Shown one piece after another: positions 35,208 through 43,046 of a stretch of 64,000 nt of DNA. The notes below the pieces were generated by a model. The model was not told the origin of the DNA. It was given only the letters and a program-made list of their open reading frames with translations, and ran no database searches. The stretch lies in contig JARUPY010000388.1 in the NCBI GenBank assembly GCA_029817715.1, positions 1 to 64,000 on the forward strand, read 5' to 3'. Source of the stretch: Melastoma dodecandrum (lineage: Eukaryota > Streptophyta > Magnoliopsida > Myrtales > Melastomataceae). The position numbers were made by a program, and so were the translations under genes. How positions within the stretch are numbered: position 1 is the stretch's first letter; every line of letters starts with the position of its first letter.

Positions 35208-36436
35208 TCAGGCTTCGGTCGCGGCGAGCTGCCCGCAGGCCCCGTCGATCTCTTTGCCGCGGGTGTCGCGAAGCGTCGTGGGGATGCCGGCGGCCTCGAG
35301 CCGGCGGACGAACTCCTGCTGCGCCTCGGGCGTCGAGGAGGTCCAGATCGAGCCCGGCGTCGGCTTCAGCGGGATCGGGTTGACGTGCACCCAGCCGTGG
35401 CCGCGGGCGTTCAGCTTCTCGGCGAGCAGGTCCGCGCGCCAGCCGTGGTCGTTCATGTCCTTGATCATCGCGTACTCGATCGACACGCGGCGGCCGGTCG
35501 CGTCGAAGTACGCGCGGGCGGCGTCGAGCGCCTCGTCGACCTTCCAGCGCGAGTTCACCGGGATCAGCTCGTCGCGCAGGTGGTCGTCCGGGGCGTGGAG
35601 CGACAGCGCGAACGTGACCGGGATCTGCTCGTCGGCCAGCTTCTTGATCGCAGGGACGAGGCCGACGGTCGAGACGGTGATGTGGCGGGCGCTCATGCCG
35701 AGGCCCTCCGGCGCGGGCGCGACCATCGTGCGCACCGCGGTCATCAGCCGGTTGTAGTTCGCGAGCGGCTCCCCCATGCCCATGAACACGATGTTCGAGA
35801 CGCGCTCCGGCGTCGTCTCGCCCGCCTTCTTGCCGCCGAGGCCGCCCTCCGCGATCACGCGGTTCGCGCGCACGACCTGGTCGACGATCTCCGCGGCGGA
35901 CATGTTGCGGGTGAGGCCCGCCTGGCCGGTCGCGCAGAACGGGCAGTTCATGCCGCAGCCCGCCTGCGACGAGACGCAGAGCGTGATCCGGCCCGGGTAG
36001 CGCATGAGGACCGACTCGACGAGCGCGCCGTCGTGCAGCTTCCAGAGGAACTTGATCGTGTCGCCGCGGTCGGTCGTGAAGCGGCGGACCTCGGTCATCA
36101 GCTCCGGCAGCAGCCCGCGGACGAGCTCCTCCCGGCCCGCGGCGGGCAGGTCGGTCATCGCGGCGGGGTCGGACGTGTGTACCGCGTGAAGTAGTGGCGC
36201 GCGAGCTGGCTCGCGCGGAACGCGGGCAGGCCCAGCTCGACCAGGCGCGCGCGGCGCCCCTCCTTGTCGAGGTCCGCGAGGTGGACGGGCGGCTTGCCGC
36301 GCTTCGGGGACGCGAACTGCAGCAGCGGGCGGCCGTCGGCGCCCTTCTGCTGCTGCCAACCCTCGGTCGCCGGACGGACCTGCACGGTGCGCTCGCCGGC
36401 CGTCCGGGCGGGAGGCAGCAGGGCGTCGGCGGGCAT
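35208..36436 (-). CDS. rlmN: dual-specificity rRNA/tRNA adenine-C2 methyltransferase RlmN (one frameshift)
   Basis: Radical-SAM enzyme methylating A2503 of 23S rRNA and A37 of some tRNAs. The N-terminal domain ([17 protein letters not shown] type, then [15 protein letters not shown]) is cut by a frame change near 36180. The rest is intact: [17 protein letters not shown] with the CxxxCxxC cluster motif, [16 protein letters not shown], and the C-terminal cysteine in EIDGACGQL needed for the methyl-transfer cysteine pair. TATCCT is 6 nt before the ATG. Stand-alone. Confidence 0.93.
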
Positions 36437-36475
36437 CCCTCCAGGATACGGGAACCGGAGGGATCCTCGAGGCCC

Positions 36476-36560
36476 AGCACGTCAGCAGGCTGATCCCGGT
36501 TCAGCAGGCTCAGAACGCGTAGCACAGCCTGCTGAAGCGAATCCAGCCTGCTGACGTGCT
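36476..36560. repeat. composite palindromic repeat, family A copy 2
   Basis: Outer arms AGCACGTCAGCAGGCTG (36476-36492) and complement (36544-36560) enclose inner arms TTCAGCAGGCT (36500-36510) and complement (36526-36536). The word CAGCAGGCT thus occurs four times in 85 nt, as at 10027-10112. It ends 3 nt from the stop of the MFS gene at 36563 and likely terminates it. Confidence 0.75.
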
Positions 36561-36562
36561 CA

Positions 36563-37750
36563 TCAGAAGTGCTGGTCGCGATTCGGGATCAGCGGGAGGG
36601 CGGCCAGCGGCGCGATCGCCACCAGCGCGAACGCGATCGGGAAGCCGACCGCCGTGACGAGCGCCCCGACGCCGGGGCCGACCGCGGACGCGGCCACGAA
36701 CTGCCCCGTGTTCTGCACGCCGAGCGCCCGGCCGGACCAGCCCGGGCCGGCCGCCTCCGCGACGGAGGTGAACGCGAGGCCGTTGTCGGCCACGCTCACC
36801 GTCGTCGTCAGGATCAGGAGGATCGCCGCGGGCGCCGCCCAGTCGGTCGCGCCCGAGGCGGCGAGCAGCAGGAGACCGACGACGCCGGCGACGGCGACGA
36901 GACGCAGGAGGCGCATCCGACCGAACCGGTCGCTCATCGAGCCGACGAGGATGCGGCCGCCCGCACCGACGAACTGCGCGATCGCGACGACGACGCCGGC
37001 CGCGGTGGCGGACCAGTGCAGGTCGGCGATCAGCCAGATCAGCCCGAACGTCGACAGCGTGAACTGCGGCACGACCAGCAGCACGGACACGAGGTGCACC
37101 CGGAGGAGGAACCGGTCTCGGCGGTACGGGTTGCCGGCCTCGATCCGCGCGCTGCGCGGCGGACGAGGCGGATCCGCGATGCCGAGCGCGCAGCCGATCG
37201 CGAGCGCGCCGGTCGCGACGGCGCCGACGACGAGCGGCAGCCCGACGCCTCCGGCGGCCGCGAGCGGCGGCACGACGAGCGCCGCGACCGCGACCCCGAG
37301 CGGCTGCGACATCTGCCGGATCCCCATCGCCAGCCCTCGCCGGCGCCTCGGGAACCAGCCGACGACGACCCGGCCGCTCGCGGCGTTGCAGCTGCCCGTC
37401 GCGCCGCCGGCGAGCAGGAGGAGCACACCGATCGGCACGAGCCCTCCGGCGGCGGCGGCGAGCGCCGTGAGGATCGCGGCGAGCGCGAGGCCGCCCGCGA
37501 TCACCCAGCGCTCCCCCACGCGGTCCGCGAGCGCGCCCCAGGCGACGAGCGTGAGGACCAGGCCGACGGTCGGCGCAGCGACGAGCAGCCCGACCTGCGC
37601 GAGCGGGATCCCCTGCTGCAGGTGGAGGAGCGGGATCAGGTACGCGGGCGTCGAGACGACGAGGGTGCCGGCGGCCTGCGCGAGCACGCCGAGCGCGAGC
37701 ATCCGCCAGGCGGCAGCGGAGATGCGCGTGTCCTCGGCGATGGTCGTCAC
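36563..37750 (-). CDS. MFS transporter (nitrate/sialate-like or drug type)
   Basis: 395 residues and twelve hydrophobic segments. The loop between helices 2 and 3 has LVAWGALADRVGERWVIAGG, the half-two counterpart has ILVGSMSDRFGRMRLLRLV, and GNAASGRVVVGWFPRRRRGLAMGIRQ-like sequence (here GSCNAASGRVVVGWFPRRR) is typical of uncharacterised actinobacterial permeases. The substrate is not known. Intact. Confidence 0.88.
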   Translation of the reverse strand: MTTIAEDTRISAAAWRMLALGVLAQAAGTLVVSTPAYLIPLLHLQQGIPLAQVGLLVAAPTVGLVLTLVAWGALADRVGERWVIAGGLALAAILTALAAAAGGLVPIGVLLLLAGGATGSCNAASGRVVVGWFPRRRRGLAMGIRQMSQPLGVAVAALVVPPLAAAGGVGLPLVVGAVATGALAIGCALGIADPPRPPRSARIEAGNPYRRDRFLLRVHLVSVLLVVPQFTLSTFGLIWLIADLHWSATAAGVVVAIAQFVGAGGRILVGSMSDRFGRMRLLRLVAVAGVVGLLLLAASGATDWAAPAAILLILTTTVSVADNGLAFTSVAEAAGPGWSGRALGVQNTGQFVAASAVGPGVGALVTAVGFPIAFALVAIAPLAALPLIPNRDQHF

Positions 37751-37818
37751 AGATCGATCCTGGTGCCTGTCCAGCGGGCCAGCTGTTCGGGCATGCTCGT
37801 GTCGACCTGGGAGGCCGA

Positions 37819-38265
37819 GTGAACGAGGACTGCTTCTCGTGCCGTCACGCGGCGCAGCCCGAGGGCCCGCGCGACCGGGTGCTCCGGACCGGGTACTGGC
37901 GCGCCGCCCACGCGGACCGCACCGGGCTGCCGGGCTGGCTGGTGCTGCTCCCGCTCCGGCACGTGACGTCCCTCGACGAGCTGACCCCGGAGGAGGCGGC
38001 CGAGCTCGGGCCGCTCCTCAGCGGGCTGACCGCGGCGCTGCGCACGGTTACGGGATGCACGAAGACGTACGTGTTCCTGATGGCGGAGCAGGAGGGGTTC
38101 TCCCACCTGCACTTCCACGTGGTGCCGAGGGCGGCCGACCTCGCTCCGGAGCTGGTCGGACCGGGCATCCCGGCGCTGTTGCACAGCGAGGACCCGGTCC
38201 CGGAGGCGGAGCAGGACCGGCTCGCGGAACGCATCGGGGCCGCGCTGCCGGTGAGCAGCGCCTGA
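37819..38265 (+). CDS. HIT-family nucleotide-binding protein
   Basis: 148 residues: CFSCRHAAQPEGPRDRVLRTGYWRAAH, LVLLPLRHVTSLDELTPEEAAEL and the histidine triad HLHFHVVPR, whose middle histidine attacks the nucleotide alpha-phosphate. Such proteins hydrolyse ApNA-type or nucleoside phosphoramidate substrates. GGGAGG precedes the GTG at a good distance. Divergent from the MFS gene. Confidence 0.88.
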   Translation: MNEDCFSCRHAAQPEGPRDRVLRTGYWRAAHADRTGLPGWLVLLPLRHVTSLDELTPEEAAELGPLLSGLTAALRTVTGCTKTYVFLMAEQEGFSHLHFHVVPRAADLAPELVGPGIPALLHSEDPVPEAEQDRLAERIGAALPVSSA

Positions 38266-38398
38266 CCGCGGCTCGGACGTCGACGGAGGGAATCGCGAGC
38301 GTCCCCGCTGCGTTGCCCGTCCTGCACGTGGGGTTTCCCCGGACGACGTACCGTAGTCGGGCCCTGGAAACCGGGGGCGGGAGAGGCGGTCGATCAGG

Positions 38399-39187
38399 GT
38401 GGCGGAGTGCATCCACGGCTTCGACGAGGGGATGTGCGACATCTGCTTCCCGCGGGTCGCACCCGAACCGCCCGCGACGGTCGCCGCGTCCGCGACGCGC
38501 ACGGCGACCCGAGCGACGCGAGCGGTCTCCACCCGCCCGGCGACCCGGCGCGCAGCAGGCGCGCCGGCGGGGACGCCCGCGAAGGTGCCGCCGTTCGCGA
38601 GCCGGCGGCTGTACCACGTCACGCCGCTGACGAACCTCGAGTCGATCCTGCTCGACGGGGAGCTGCGCGCCATCGCCTCCGGGCTCGAGCCCGACCTCGA
38701 CGTCGCGGCGCCGCTCGCCCGCCAGCTGCGGGCGCACGCGGACGTGGGCGACGGCCGGCACGCGGACGAGTTCGTGCCGTTCTCGGCCTCGCCCGACGCC
38801 GAGCGCTGGGCAGAGCTGCGGCTCGGCGCGGAGGAGCCGCACTGGTCCGCCGCAGCCCGCTCCCTCGGGCCCGCCGACTACGCCGTGCTCGTCGCGATCG
38901 GTCGCGACCTCGGCCCCGATCTCGTCGTCGCCGACGGCGACGCCGCGGCGCCGATCACGCGCTTCACGGTGGGCGACCCGGCGCGCGCGATCGCGCTCGC
39001 GGCGCGCACGGATCCGGACCTGGTCGCGGTGGAGGTGCTCGCGCCGAACGCCGTGCCGCTCACCGCGGTGAACCTCATCGCCGTCGCGAACGAGCCCGCG
39101 CGCGCGAAGGTCCGCCGGATGTTCGCCGACGTCGGCGGCACCCCGCCCAAGGTGGTCGTCCACCCGCCCTGGTTCGCGACCGAGTAG
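38399..39187 (+). CDS. DarT-like (DUF4433) putative ADP-ribosyltransferase with Cys-rich N-terminus
   Basis: 262 residues. The first ~20 (ECIHGFDEGMCDICFPR) form a small Cys/His knuckle, then an Ala/Thr/Arg-rich linker of ~40, then LYHVTPLTNLESILLDGELR, FVPFSASPDAERWAEL and a late DLVAVEVLAPNAVPLTAVNLI. The histidine of YHVT, NL..IL and the glutamate of AVEVL occupy the places of NAD-binding and catalytic residues of the DarT family, which ADP-ribosylates thymidine in single-stranded DNA. No macrodomain (DarG) gene adjoins it, so it is not a standard toxin-antitoxin pair. The activity is untested inference. Confidence 0.65.
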   Translation: MAECIHGFDEGMCDICFPRVAPEPPATVAASATRTATRATRAVSTRPATRRAAGAPAGTPAKVPPFASRRLYHVTPLTNLESILLDGELRAIASGLEPDLDVAAPLARQLRAHADVGDGRHADEFVPFSASPDAERWAELRLGAEEPHWSAAARSLGPADYAVLVAIGRDLGPDLVVADGDAAAPITRFTVGDPARAIALAARTDPDLVAVEVLAPNAVPLTAVNLIAVANEPARAKVRRMFADVGGTPPKVVVHPPWFATE

Positions 39188-39253
39188 CCCTCCGAGTCCG
39201 GCCGCGCTCACCCGATCGCAGGGGCGGGCGACGCGCCTCCGTACGCTGGTCGG

Positions 39254-39883
39254 ATGACGATCACCGCCGCCGCCGACGGATCCGCCCTCGGGAACCCGGG
39301 CCCGGCCGGCTGGGCCTGGTACATCGACGACTCGCGCTGGGCGGCGGGCGGCTGGCCGCACGGCACGAACAACATGGGCGAGCTGAAGGCGGTGCTCGAG
39401 CTGTTCCGCGCGACCGCGGGCGTCGACGACGACCTGCTCGTGCTCTGCGACAGCCAGTACGTCATCAACTCCGTCGTGAAGTGGATGCCCGGCTGGAAGC
39501 GGAAGGGCTGGCGGAAGGCCGACGGCGCCCCGGTCATGAACGTCGACCTGATGAAGGAGATCGACGCGGCGCTGCAGGGCCGCCGCTACCGGTTCGAGTG
39601 GGTCAAGGGCCACGTCGGGCACGAGCTGAACGAGGCCGCCGATGAGCGCGCCCGCGGCGCGGCGACGGCCTATCAGCGGGGGTCGACGCCGGACGCCGGG
39701 CCGGGATTCACGCCGCTGGCCGGCACCGCGCGCACCGTCGCGGCCCCGGCGGCCCCGGCGGCCCGCGTGCGCCGGGTGACGCTGGAGCTGTCGGAGGCGG
39801 AGTGGGAGGGCCTCGAGCGCCGCGCCCGCGCCGCCTCCGTGTCGCCGGAGGCGCTGCTCAGGTCCCTCGCCGCCGGCCGCTGA
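39254..39883 (+). CDS. rnhA: ribonuclease HI with C-terminal extension
   Basis: 209 residues. The RNase H fold is complete: ADGSALGNPGPAGWAWYI (first Asp), NNMGELKAVLELF (Glu), LCDSQYVINSV (Asp), KGHVGHELNEAADERA (His and final Asp), so all four metal-binding acids are present. It degrades RNA in RNA-DNA hybrids. After residue ~150 follows a proline/alanine linker and a short helical VTLELSEAEWEGLERRARAAS region. TACGCT lies 6 nt before the ATG. Confidence 0.93.
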   Translation: MTITAAADGSALGNPGPAGWAWYIDDSRWAAGGWPHGTNNMGELKAVLELFRATAGVDDDLLVLCDSQYVINSVVKWMPGWKRKGWRKADGAPVMNVDLMKEIDAALQGRRYRFEWVKGHVGHELNEAADERARGAATAYQRGSTPDAGPGFTPLAGTARTVAAPAAPAARVRRVTLELSEAEWEGLERRARAASVSPEALLRSLAAGR

Positions 39884-40064
39884 GCGCCTCCTGCCGACTC
39901 CCGTCGACACGCCGATCACGGCGCATCGGGGTCTTGCGCGGGCGGATACGCAGGCGCAGGCTGAAGCCCTGTTCGAGCGCCTGGTAGGCCCGGAGGCAGT
40001 GCCCCGGCCACCGGGCGATCGGCATGTCGGGGCGCTCCCGACGACCGTCCACCAGGATGGCCGC

Positions 40065-41012
40065 ATGCGGACGACGACCCTCGGCACGACCGGCATCACC
40101 GTGACGGAGCTGTGCTTCGGCGCGAGCCCCATCGGCAGCATCCCGGGCCTGTACAGCCACCCGGTGGACGAGGACAGCGGGGTCGCGACGGTGGAGGCCG
40201 TGCTCGCGAGCCCGATCCGGTTCATCGACACCTCGAACGGCTACGGGCCGAACGGCGAGAGCGAGCGGCGCATCGGCGCGGCCCTCGCCCGGGCGGGCGG
40301 GCTGCCCGCGGACGTGGTGCTCGCCTCGAAGGTCGACCCGGCGCCGGGGAACCCGGACTTCTCCGGCGACCGAGTCCGGCGGTCGCTCGAGGTGAGCCTC
40401 GAGCGGCTCGGCGTCGACCGGATCCCGCTCCTCCACCTCCACGACGCGGAGCGGATCCCGTTCGAGGACGGCATCGCGCCCGACGGGCCGCTGCGGGCGC
40501 TCGTCGACCTGAAGGCGCGCGGGCTGGTGGACGCGATCGGCGTCGCGAGCGGCCCCGTCCCGCTGATCCGGCGGTACGTCGACACCGGGGAGTTCGACGT
40601 GGTGCTGAGCCACAACCGGTTCACCCTGCTCGACCGGTCTGCGGAGGACCTCTACCGGGTCTGCCGCGAGCGCGGGATCGGCGTGCTCAACGCGGCGCCC
40701 TACGGCGGCGGGATCCTCTCCCAGGGGCCGGCGGCCGTGCCGCGGTACGCCTACGGGCTCGGCAGCACCGCGACCGTCGAGGCCGCTCGGGCGATGGAGG
40801 CGGCCTGCGAGCGGGCCCGTGTGCCGCTCGGGGCGGCGGCGCTGCAGTTCTCGCTCCGGAGCGACCTCGTCGACTCGACGGTCGTCGGGATGTCGAGCCC
40901 GAAGCGGCTCGCGGAGACGGAGGCGCTCACCGCGGTCGACGTCCCCGACGCGCTCTGGGCGGAGCTGGATGCGCTGCTGCCCGCCCGGACCGAGTGGCTC
41001 GACCCGAGCTGA
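40065..41012 (+). CDS. aldo/keto reductase
   Basis: 315 residues of the AKR TIM barrel: TTLGTTGITVTELCFGASPIG, RFIDTSNGYGPNGESERRIGAAL (the Asp-Tyr of the catalytic tetrad), VVLASKVDP (Lys) and LLHLHDAERI (His). GIGVLNAAPYGGGILSQG and VGMSSPKRL are cofactor segments. It uses NADPH to reduce or oxidise a sugar or keto substrate. Similar to L-fucose/D-threo-aldose dehydrogenases. CAGGAT lies 6 nt before the ATG. Confidence 0.9.
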   Translation: MRTTTLGTTGITVTELCFGASPIGSIPGLYSHPVDEDSGVATVEAVLASPIRFIDTSNGYGPNGESERRIGAALARAGGLPADVVLASKVDPAPGNPDFSGDRVRRSLEVSLERLGVDRIPLLHLHDAERIPFEDGIAPDGPLRALVDLKARGLVDAIGVASGPVPLIRRYVDTGEFDVVLSHNRFTLLDRSAEDLYRVCRERGIGVLNAAPYGGGILSQGPAAVPRYAYGLGSTATVEAARAMEAACERARVPLGAAALQFSLRSDLVDSTVVGMSSPKRLAETEALTAVDVPDALWAELDALLPARTEWLDPS

Positions 41013-41020
41013 GTGTTGTG

Positions 41021-41056
41021 TTCACGGATAAGGGCCCGGGCCCTTATCCGTGAACG
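41021..41056. repeat. 36-bp perfect palindrome, family B copy 2
   Basis: GTTCACGGATAAGGGCCC (41021-41038) is followed without loop by its exact complement (41039-41056). The core of about 30 bp is shared with 23321-23354. It separates the stop of the aldo/keto reductase (41012) and the convergent stop at 41061, so it is a bidirectional terminator by position. Confidence 0.8.
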
Positions 41057-41060
41057 CGAA

Positions 41061-41471
41061 TCAGGCCTCGTCGACGGTCGGGAGGCCCATCGCGGAAGCG
41101 CTCATCGAGCGCTCCTGCAGCTCCCGGTAGCGGTCCGCGATGGCCGGCGCCGCGGCGCAGCCGATCCAGGCGATGCGGCGGTCGTTGCGGACGCCCTCCG
41201 GCATCCACTCGGCGATCCAGCCGTCGACCGCCGCGGCGAGCAGCGCGCCGCGAGCGGCGACGCCGTCTTCGCGCTCGCGGACGAGCCAGGTCACGACGAC
41301 GCGGGCGGGCACCTCGATGCGCTCGATCTGCACCGCGGACGCGACCTCGACGTAGACCTGCCCGTACGCGTCGGCCGGCAGCGTCGCGGCGAGCGACCGG
41401 AAATCCCGCAGGTCGGCGCTGTCGCCGGCGAGGAGGACGGTGGGTCCGGGACGACCGCGATGAGCACGCAC
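41061..41471 (-). CDS. SIP-domain protein, NAD(P)-binding half of a siderophore-interacting protein
   Basis: 136 residues: TVLLAGDSADLRDFRSLAATLPADAYGQVYVEVAS, VVVTWLVRE and GALLAAAVDGWIAEWMPEG. This is the C-terminal domain of siderophore-interacting (ViuB/FscN-like) ferric reductases, with the acidic GD motif. The FAD-binding N-terminal half is absent, so it is a stand-alone domain. A DtxR/IdeR-type iron box at 41481-41499 lies 10 nt upstream of the start. Likely role: iron release from ferric siderophores or its control. Confidence 0.7.
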   Translation of the reverse strand: MRAHRGRPGPTVLLAGDSADLRDFRSLAATLPADAYGQVYVEVASAVQIERIEVPARVVVTWLVREREDGVAARGALLAAAVDGWIAEWMPEGVRNDRRIAWIGCAAAPAIADRYRELQERSMSASAMGLPTVDEA

Positions 41472-41480
41472 GACACCAGT

Positions 41481-41499
41481 TTAGGCGACCCTTACCTCA
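41481..41499. promoter_or_regulatory. DtxR/IdeR iron box upstream of the SIP gene
   Basis: On the minus strand TGAGGTAAGGGTCGCCTAA agrees with the consensus TTAGGTTAGGCTAACCTAA in 14 of 19 positions, including AGGT and CCTAA. It is placed just before the SIP-domain gene and would repress it under iron-replete conditions. Confidence 0.6.
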
Positions 41500-41524
41500 T
41501 CCACGAGCGCGCGGCGGAACGGGA

Positions 41525-41878
41525 TCAGCCCTTCGCGGTCCGGTCGCGCTTGATCCGCGCGTTCTCGGCCATGACGGCGGCGTGCGTCTCCCGCTCGCGC
41601 AGCAGCCACTCGGGCTTCTGCTCGAGGAGCACCTGGATCTCCGCGGTCGTCAGCGGGTCGACCATGTCGGCGCGACGCAGCCCGGCGACCGAGACGCCGA
41701 GCTTCGCGGCGACGACCGGGCGCGGGTGGGGCCCGTCCTTGCGCAGCGCGACGAGCCACTCGGGCGGCGTCTCCTGCAGCTCCTGCATCGTCGACCGGGT
41801 CACGGGACCCGCGCGGAACGCCTCCGGGGTCGCCTCGAGGAGCACCCCGAGCTTCTTCGCCGCGGTCTCCGGCTTCAT
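41525..41878 (-). CDS. DUF5997-family protein
   Basis: 117 residues: MKPETAAKKLGVLLEATPEAF, TPPEWLVALRKDGPHPRPVVAAKLGVSVAGL, PLTTAEIQVLLEQKPEWLLRERETHAAVMAEN. This is the usual form of the actinobacterial family DUF5997, a basic helical protein with a helix-turn-helix-like PRPVVAAKLGVSVAGL segment. It is divergent from a LysR-effector gene, a common arrangement in my recollection. Function unknown. Confidence 0.85.
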   Translation of the reverse strand: MKPETAAKKLGVLLEATPEAFRAGPVTRSTMQELQETPPEWLVALRKDGPHPRPVVAAKLGVSVAGLRRADMVDPLTTAEIQVLLEQKPEWLLRERETHAAVMAENARIKRDRTAKG

Positions 41879-41920
41879 CGTCTGGTCCTGCGCCACGACG
41901 GGAACGCTACCCTCGGCCCG

Positions 41921-42562
41921 GTGCCGGACCCGTTCGTGATCGGCGTCGTCGCCGGCGTCACCCCCGACCGCTGGGTGCGCGTCTGGCGGGAGCGGCTGCC
42001 GGAGACGCCCCTGCAGGTCGTCCCGGTCGAGGATGTCGCGGCCGCGTTCCGCGGACCCGTCGACATGGTGTTCGCGCGCCTCCCGGTCGACGACGAGGCG
42101 CTGCACGTCATCCCGCTCTGGGACGAGACGCCGGTCGTCGTCGCGGCGAAGGACCACCCGGTGAAGGTGTTCGACGAGGTGTCGGAGGCGGACCTCGCGG
42201 GCGAGGAGCTCTACCCGGGGTGGGACGACGGCGTGCTCGACATCGTCGCCGCCGGGCACGGGATCGCGCGGATGCCGCAGTCGGTGTTCCGCGCGACCGG
42301 CCGCCGGGACGTGATCGCCCGGCCGGTGTCGGACGCGCCGCCGACCCGGATCGGGCTCGTCTGGCCGAAGGACGCCGGAGGGCCGCTCGTCGACGAGTTC
42401 ATCGGGATCGTGCGGGGCCGCACGGCGAACAGCTCGCGGGGCGAGGTCGCAGAGGCCCCGCCGGCCCCGGCGAAGCCGGCCCGACCGGCGAAGGCCGCGA
42501 AGCCGGCGAGGGGCCGCCAGCCGCGCGCGCGCAAGGCCCCGGGCGGCGGCCGACGCCGCTGA
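41921..42562 (+). CDS. LysR-type effector-binding domain protein without DNA-binding domain
   Basis: 213 residues: FVIGVVAGVTPDRWVRVWRERLP, PLQVVPVEDVAAAFRGPVDMVFARLPV, VVVAAKDHPVKVFDEV, DIVAAGHGIARMPQSV, which is the periplasmic-binding-protein fold of LysR regulators, but no helix-turn-helix precedes it. The C-terminus is a Lys/Ala/Pro-rich tail (AKPARPAKAAKPARG) resembling nucleic-acid-binding tails. TACCCT lies 7 nt before the GTG. It and the divergent DUF5997 protein may act as a pair (one with HTH-like, one with effector domain). This is inference. Confidence 0.75.
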   Translation: MPDPFVIGVVAGVTPDRWVRVWRERLPETPLQVVPVEDVAAAFRGPVDMVFARLPVDDEALHVIPLWDETPVVVAAKDHPVKVFDEVSEADLAGEELYPGWDDGVLDIVAAGHGIARMPQSVFRATGRRDVIARPVSDAPPTRIGLVWPKDAGGPLVDEFIGIVRGRTANSSRGEVAEAPPAPAKPARPAKAAKPARGRQPRARKAPGGGRRR

Positions 42563-42618
42563 AGGTGTTCGTGGATCCGGGGATCCCGTGGGATCCCCGG
42601 ATCCACGAACACCTTCAG
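42559..42618. terminator. 60-bp palindrome containing both stop codons of a convergent pair
   Basis: Arms of 29 nt (42559-42587 and 42590-42618) are perfect complements around GT. They start CTGAAGGTGTTCGTGG and continue ATCCGGGGATCCC. The TGA of the LysR-like gene (42560-42562) and the TCA of ychJ (42615-42617) are symmetry mates inside the palindrome ends. Reads as bidirectional terminator, though it is far longer than needed. Confidence 0.8.
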
Positions 42619-43004
42619 GGATCGAGGAGGTCGCCGTCCACGTAGACCCAGCGGCCCGCCTCCCGGGCGAAGCGGCTTCGCTCGTGCAGCACGCCAGCGC
42701 CCTCCGGCGTGCGGAACGCGGCGCGGAACTCGACGACGCCGGTGTCGTCGCCCACGCCGCCGCGGGCCGTGTCGACGATCTGCAGCCGCCGCCAGGTCGG
42801 GTCGTCGCGCAGGTCGAGCGCATCGGGGCGGGTGGAGCGCGCCCACGTGGACCGGAGGTGGTCGGGCAGGCCCAGCGCGAACGCCGAGTAGCGGGAGCGC
42901 ATGAGCGCCTCCGCCGTCGGCGCGGCGGCACCCGCATGGAACGGGGCGCAGCAGTCGGCGTACCGGCCGCCGCCGCAGGGGCACCGGGCGTCGTCGGTCG
43001 TCAC
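42615..43004 (-). CDS. YchJ-family (UPF0225) protein with SEC-C motif
   Basis: 129 residues: DDARCPCGGGRYADCCAPFHAG (the CPCGSxxxYxxCC SEC-C zinc motif with G for S), PTAEALMRSRYSAFALG, WARSTRPDALDL, VVEFRAAFRT and LHERSRFAREAGRWVYVDGD. Full-length match to the YchJ family, NTF2-like fold. Function is unknown. GAGGAT lies 6 nt before the GTG. Confidence 0.9.
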   Translation of the reverse strand: MTTDDARCPCGGGRYADCCAPFHAGAAAPTAEALMRSRYSAFALGLPDHLRSTWARSTRPDALDLRDDPTWRRLQIVDTARGGVGDDTGVVEFRAAFRTPEGAGVLHERSRFAREAGRWVYVDGDLLDP

Positions 43005-43046
43005 CCTCCGATCCTCCCCCGCCGAGCGCGACCGTATGGTCGGCGC

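Noticed and set aside
39858..40026. Minus-strand ORF of ~50 codons after rnhA (MPIARWPGHCLRAYQ...)
   Set aside because: It looks protein-like for a short stretch, but it overlaps the rnhA end, has no promoter-like hexamer or RBS and no recognisable family.
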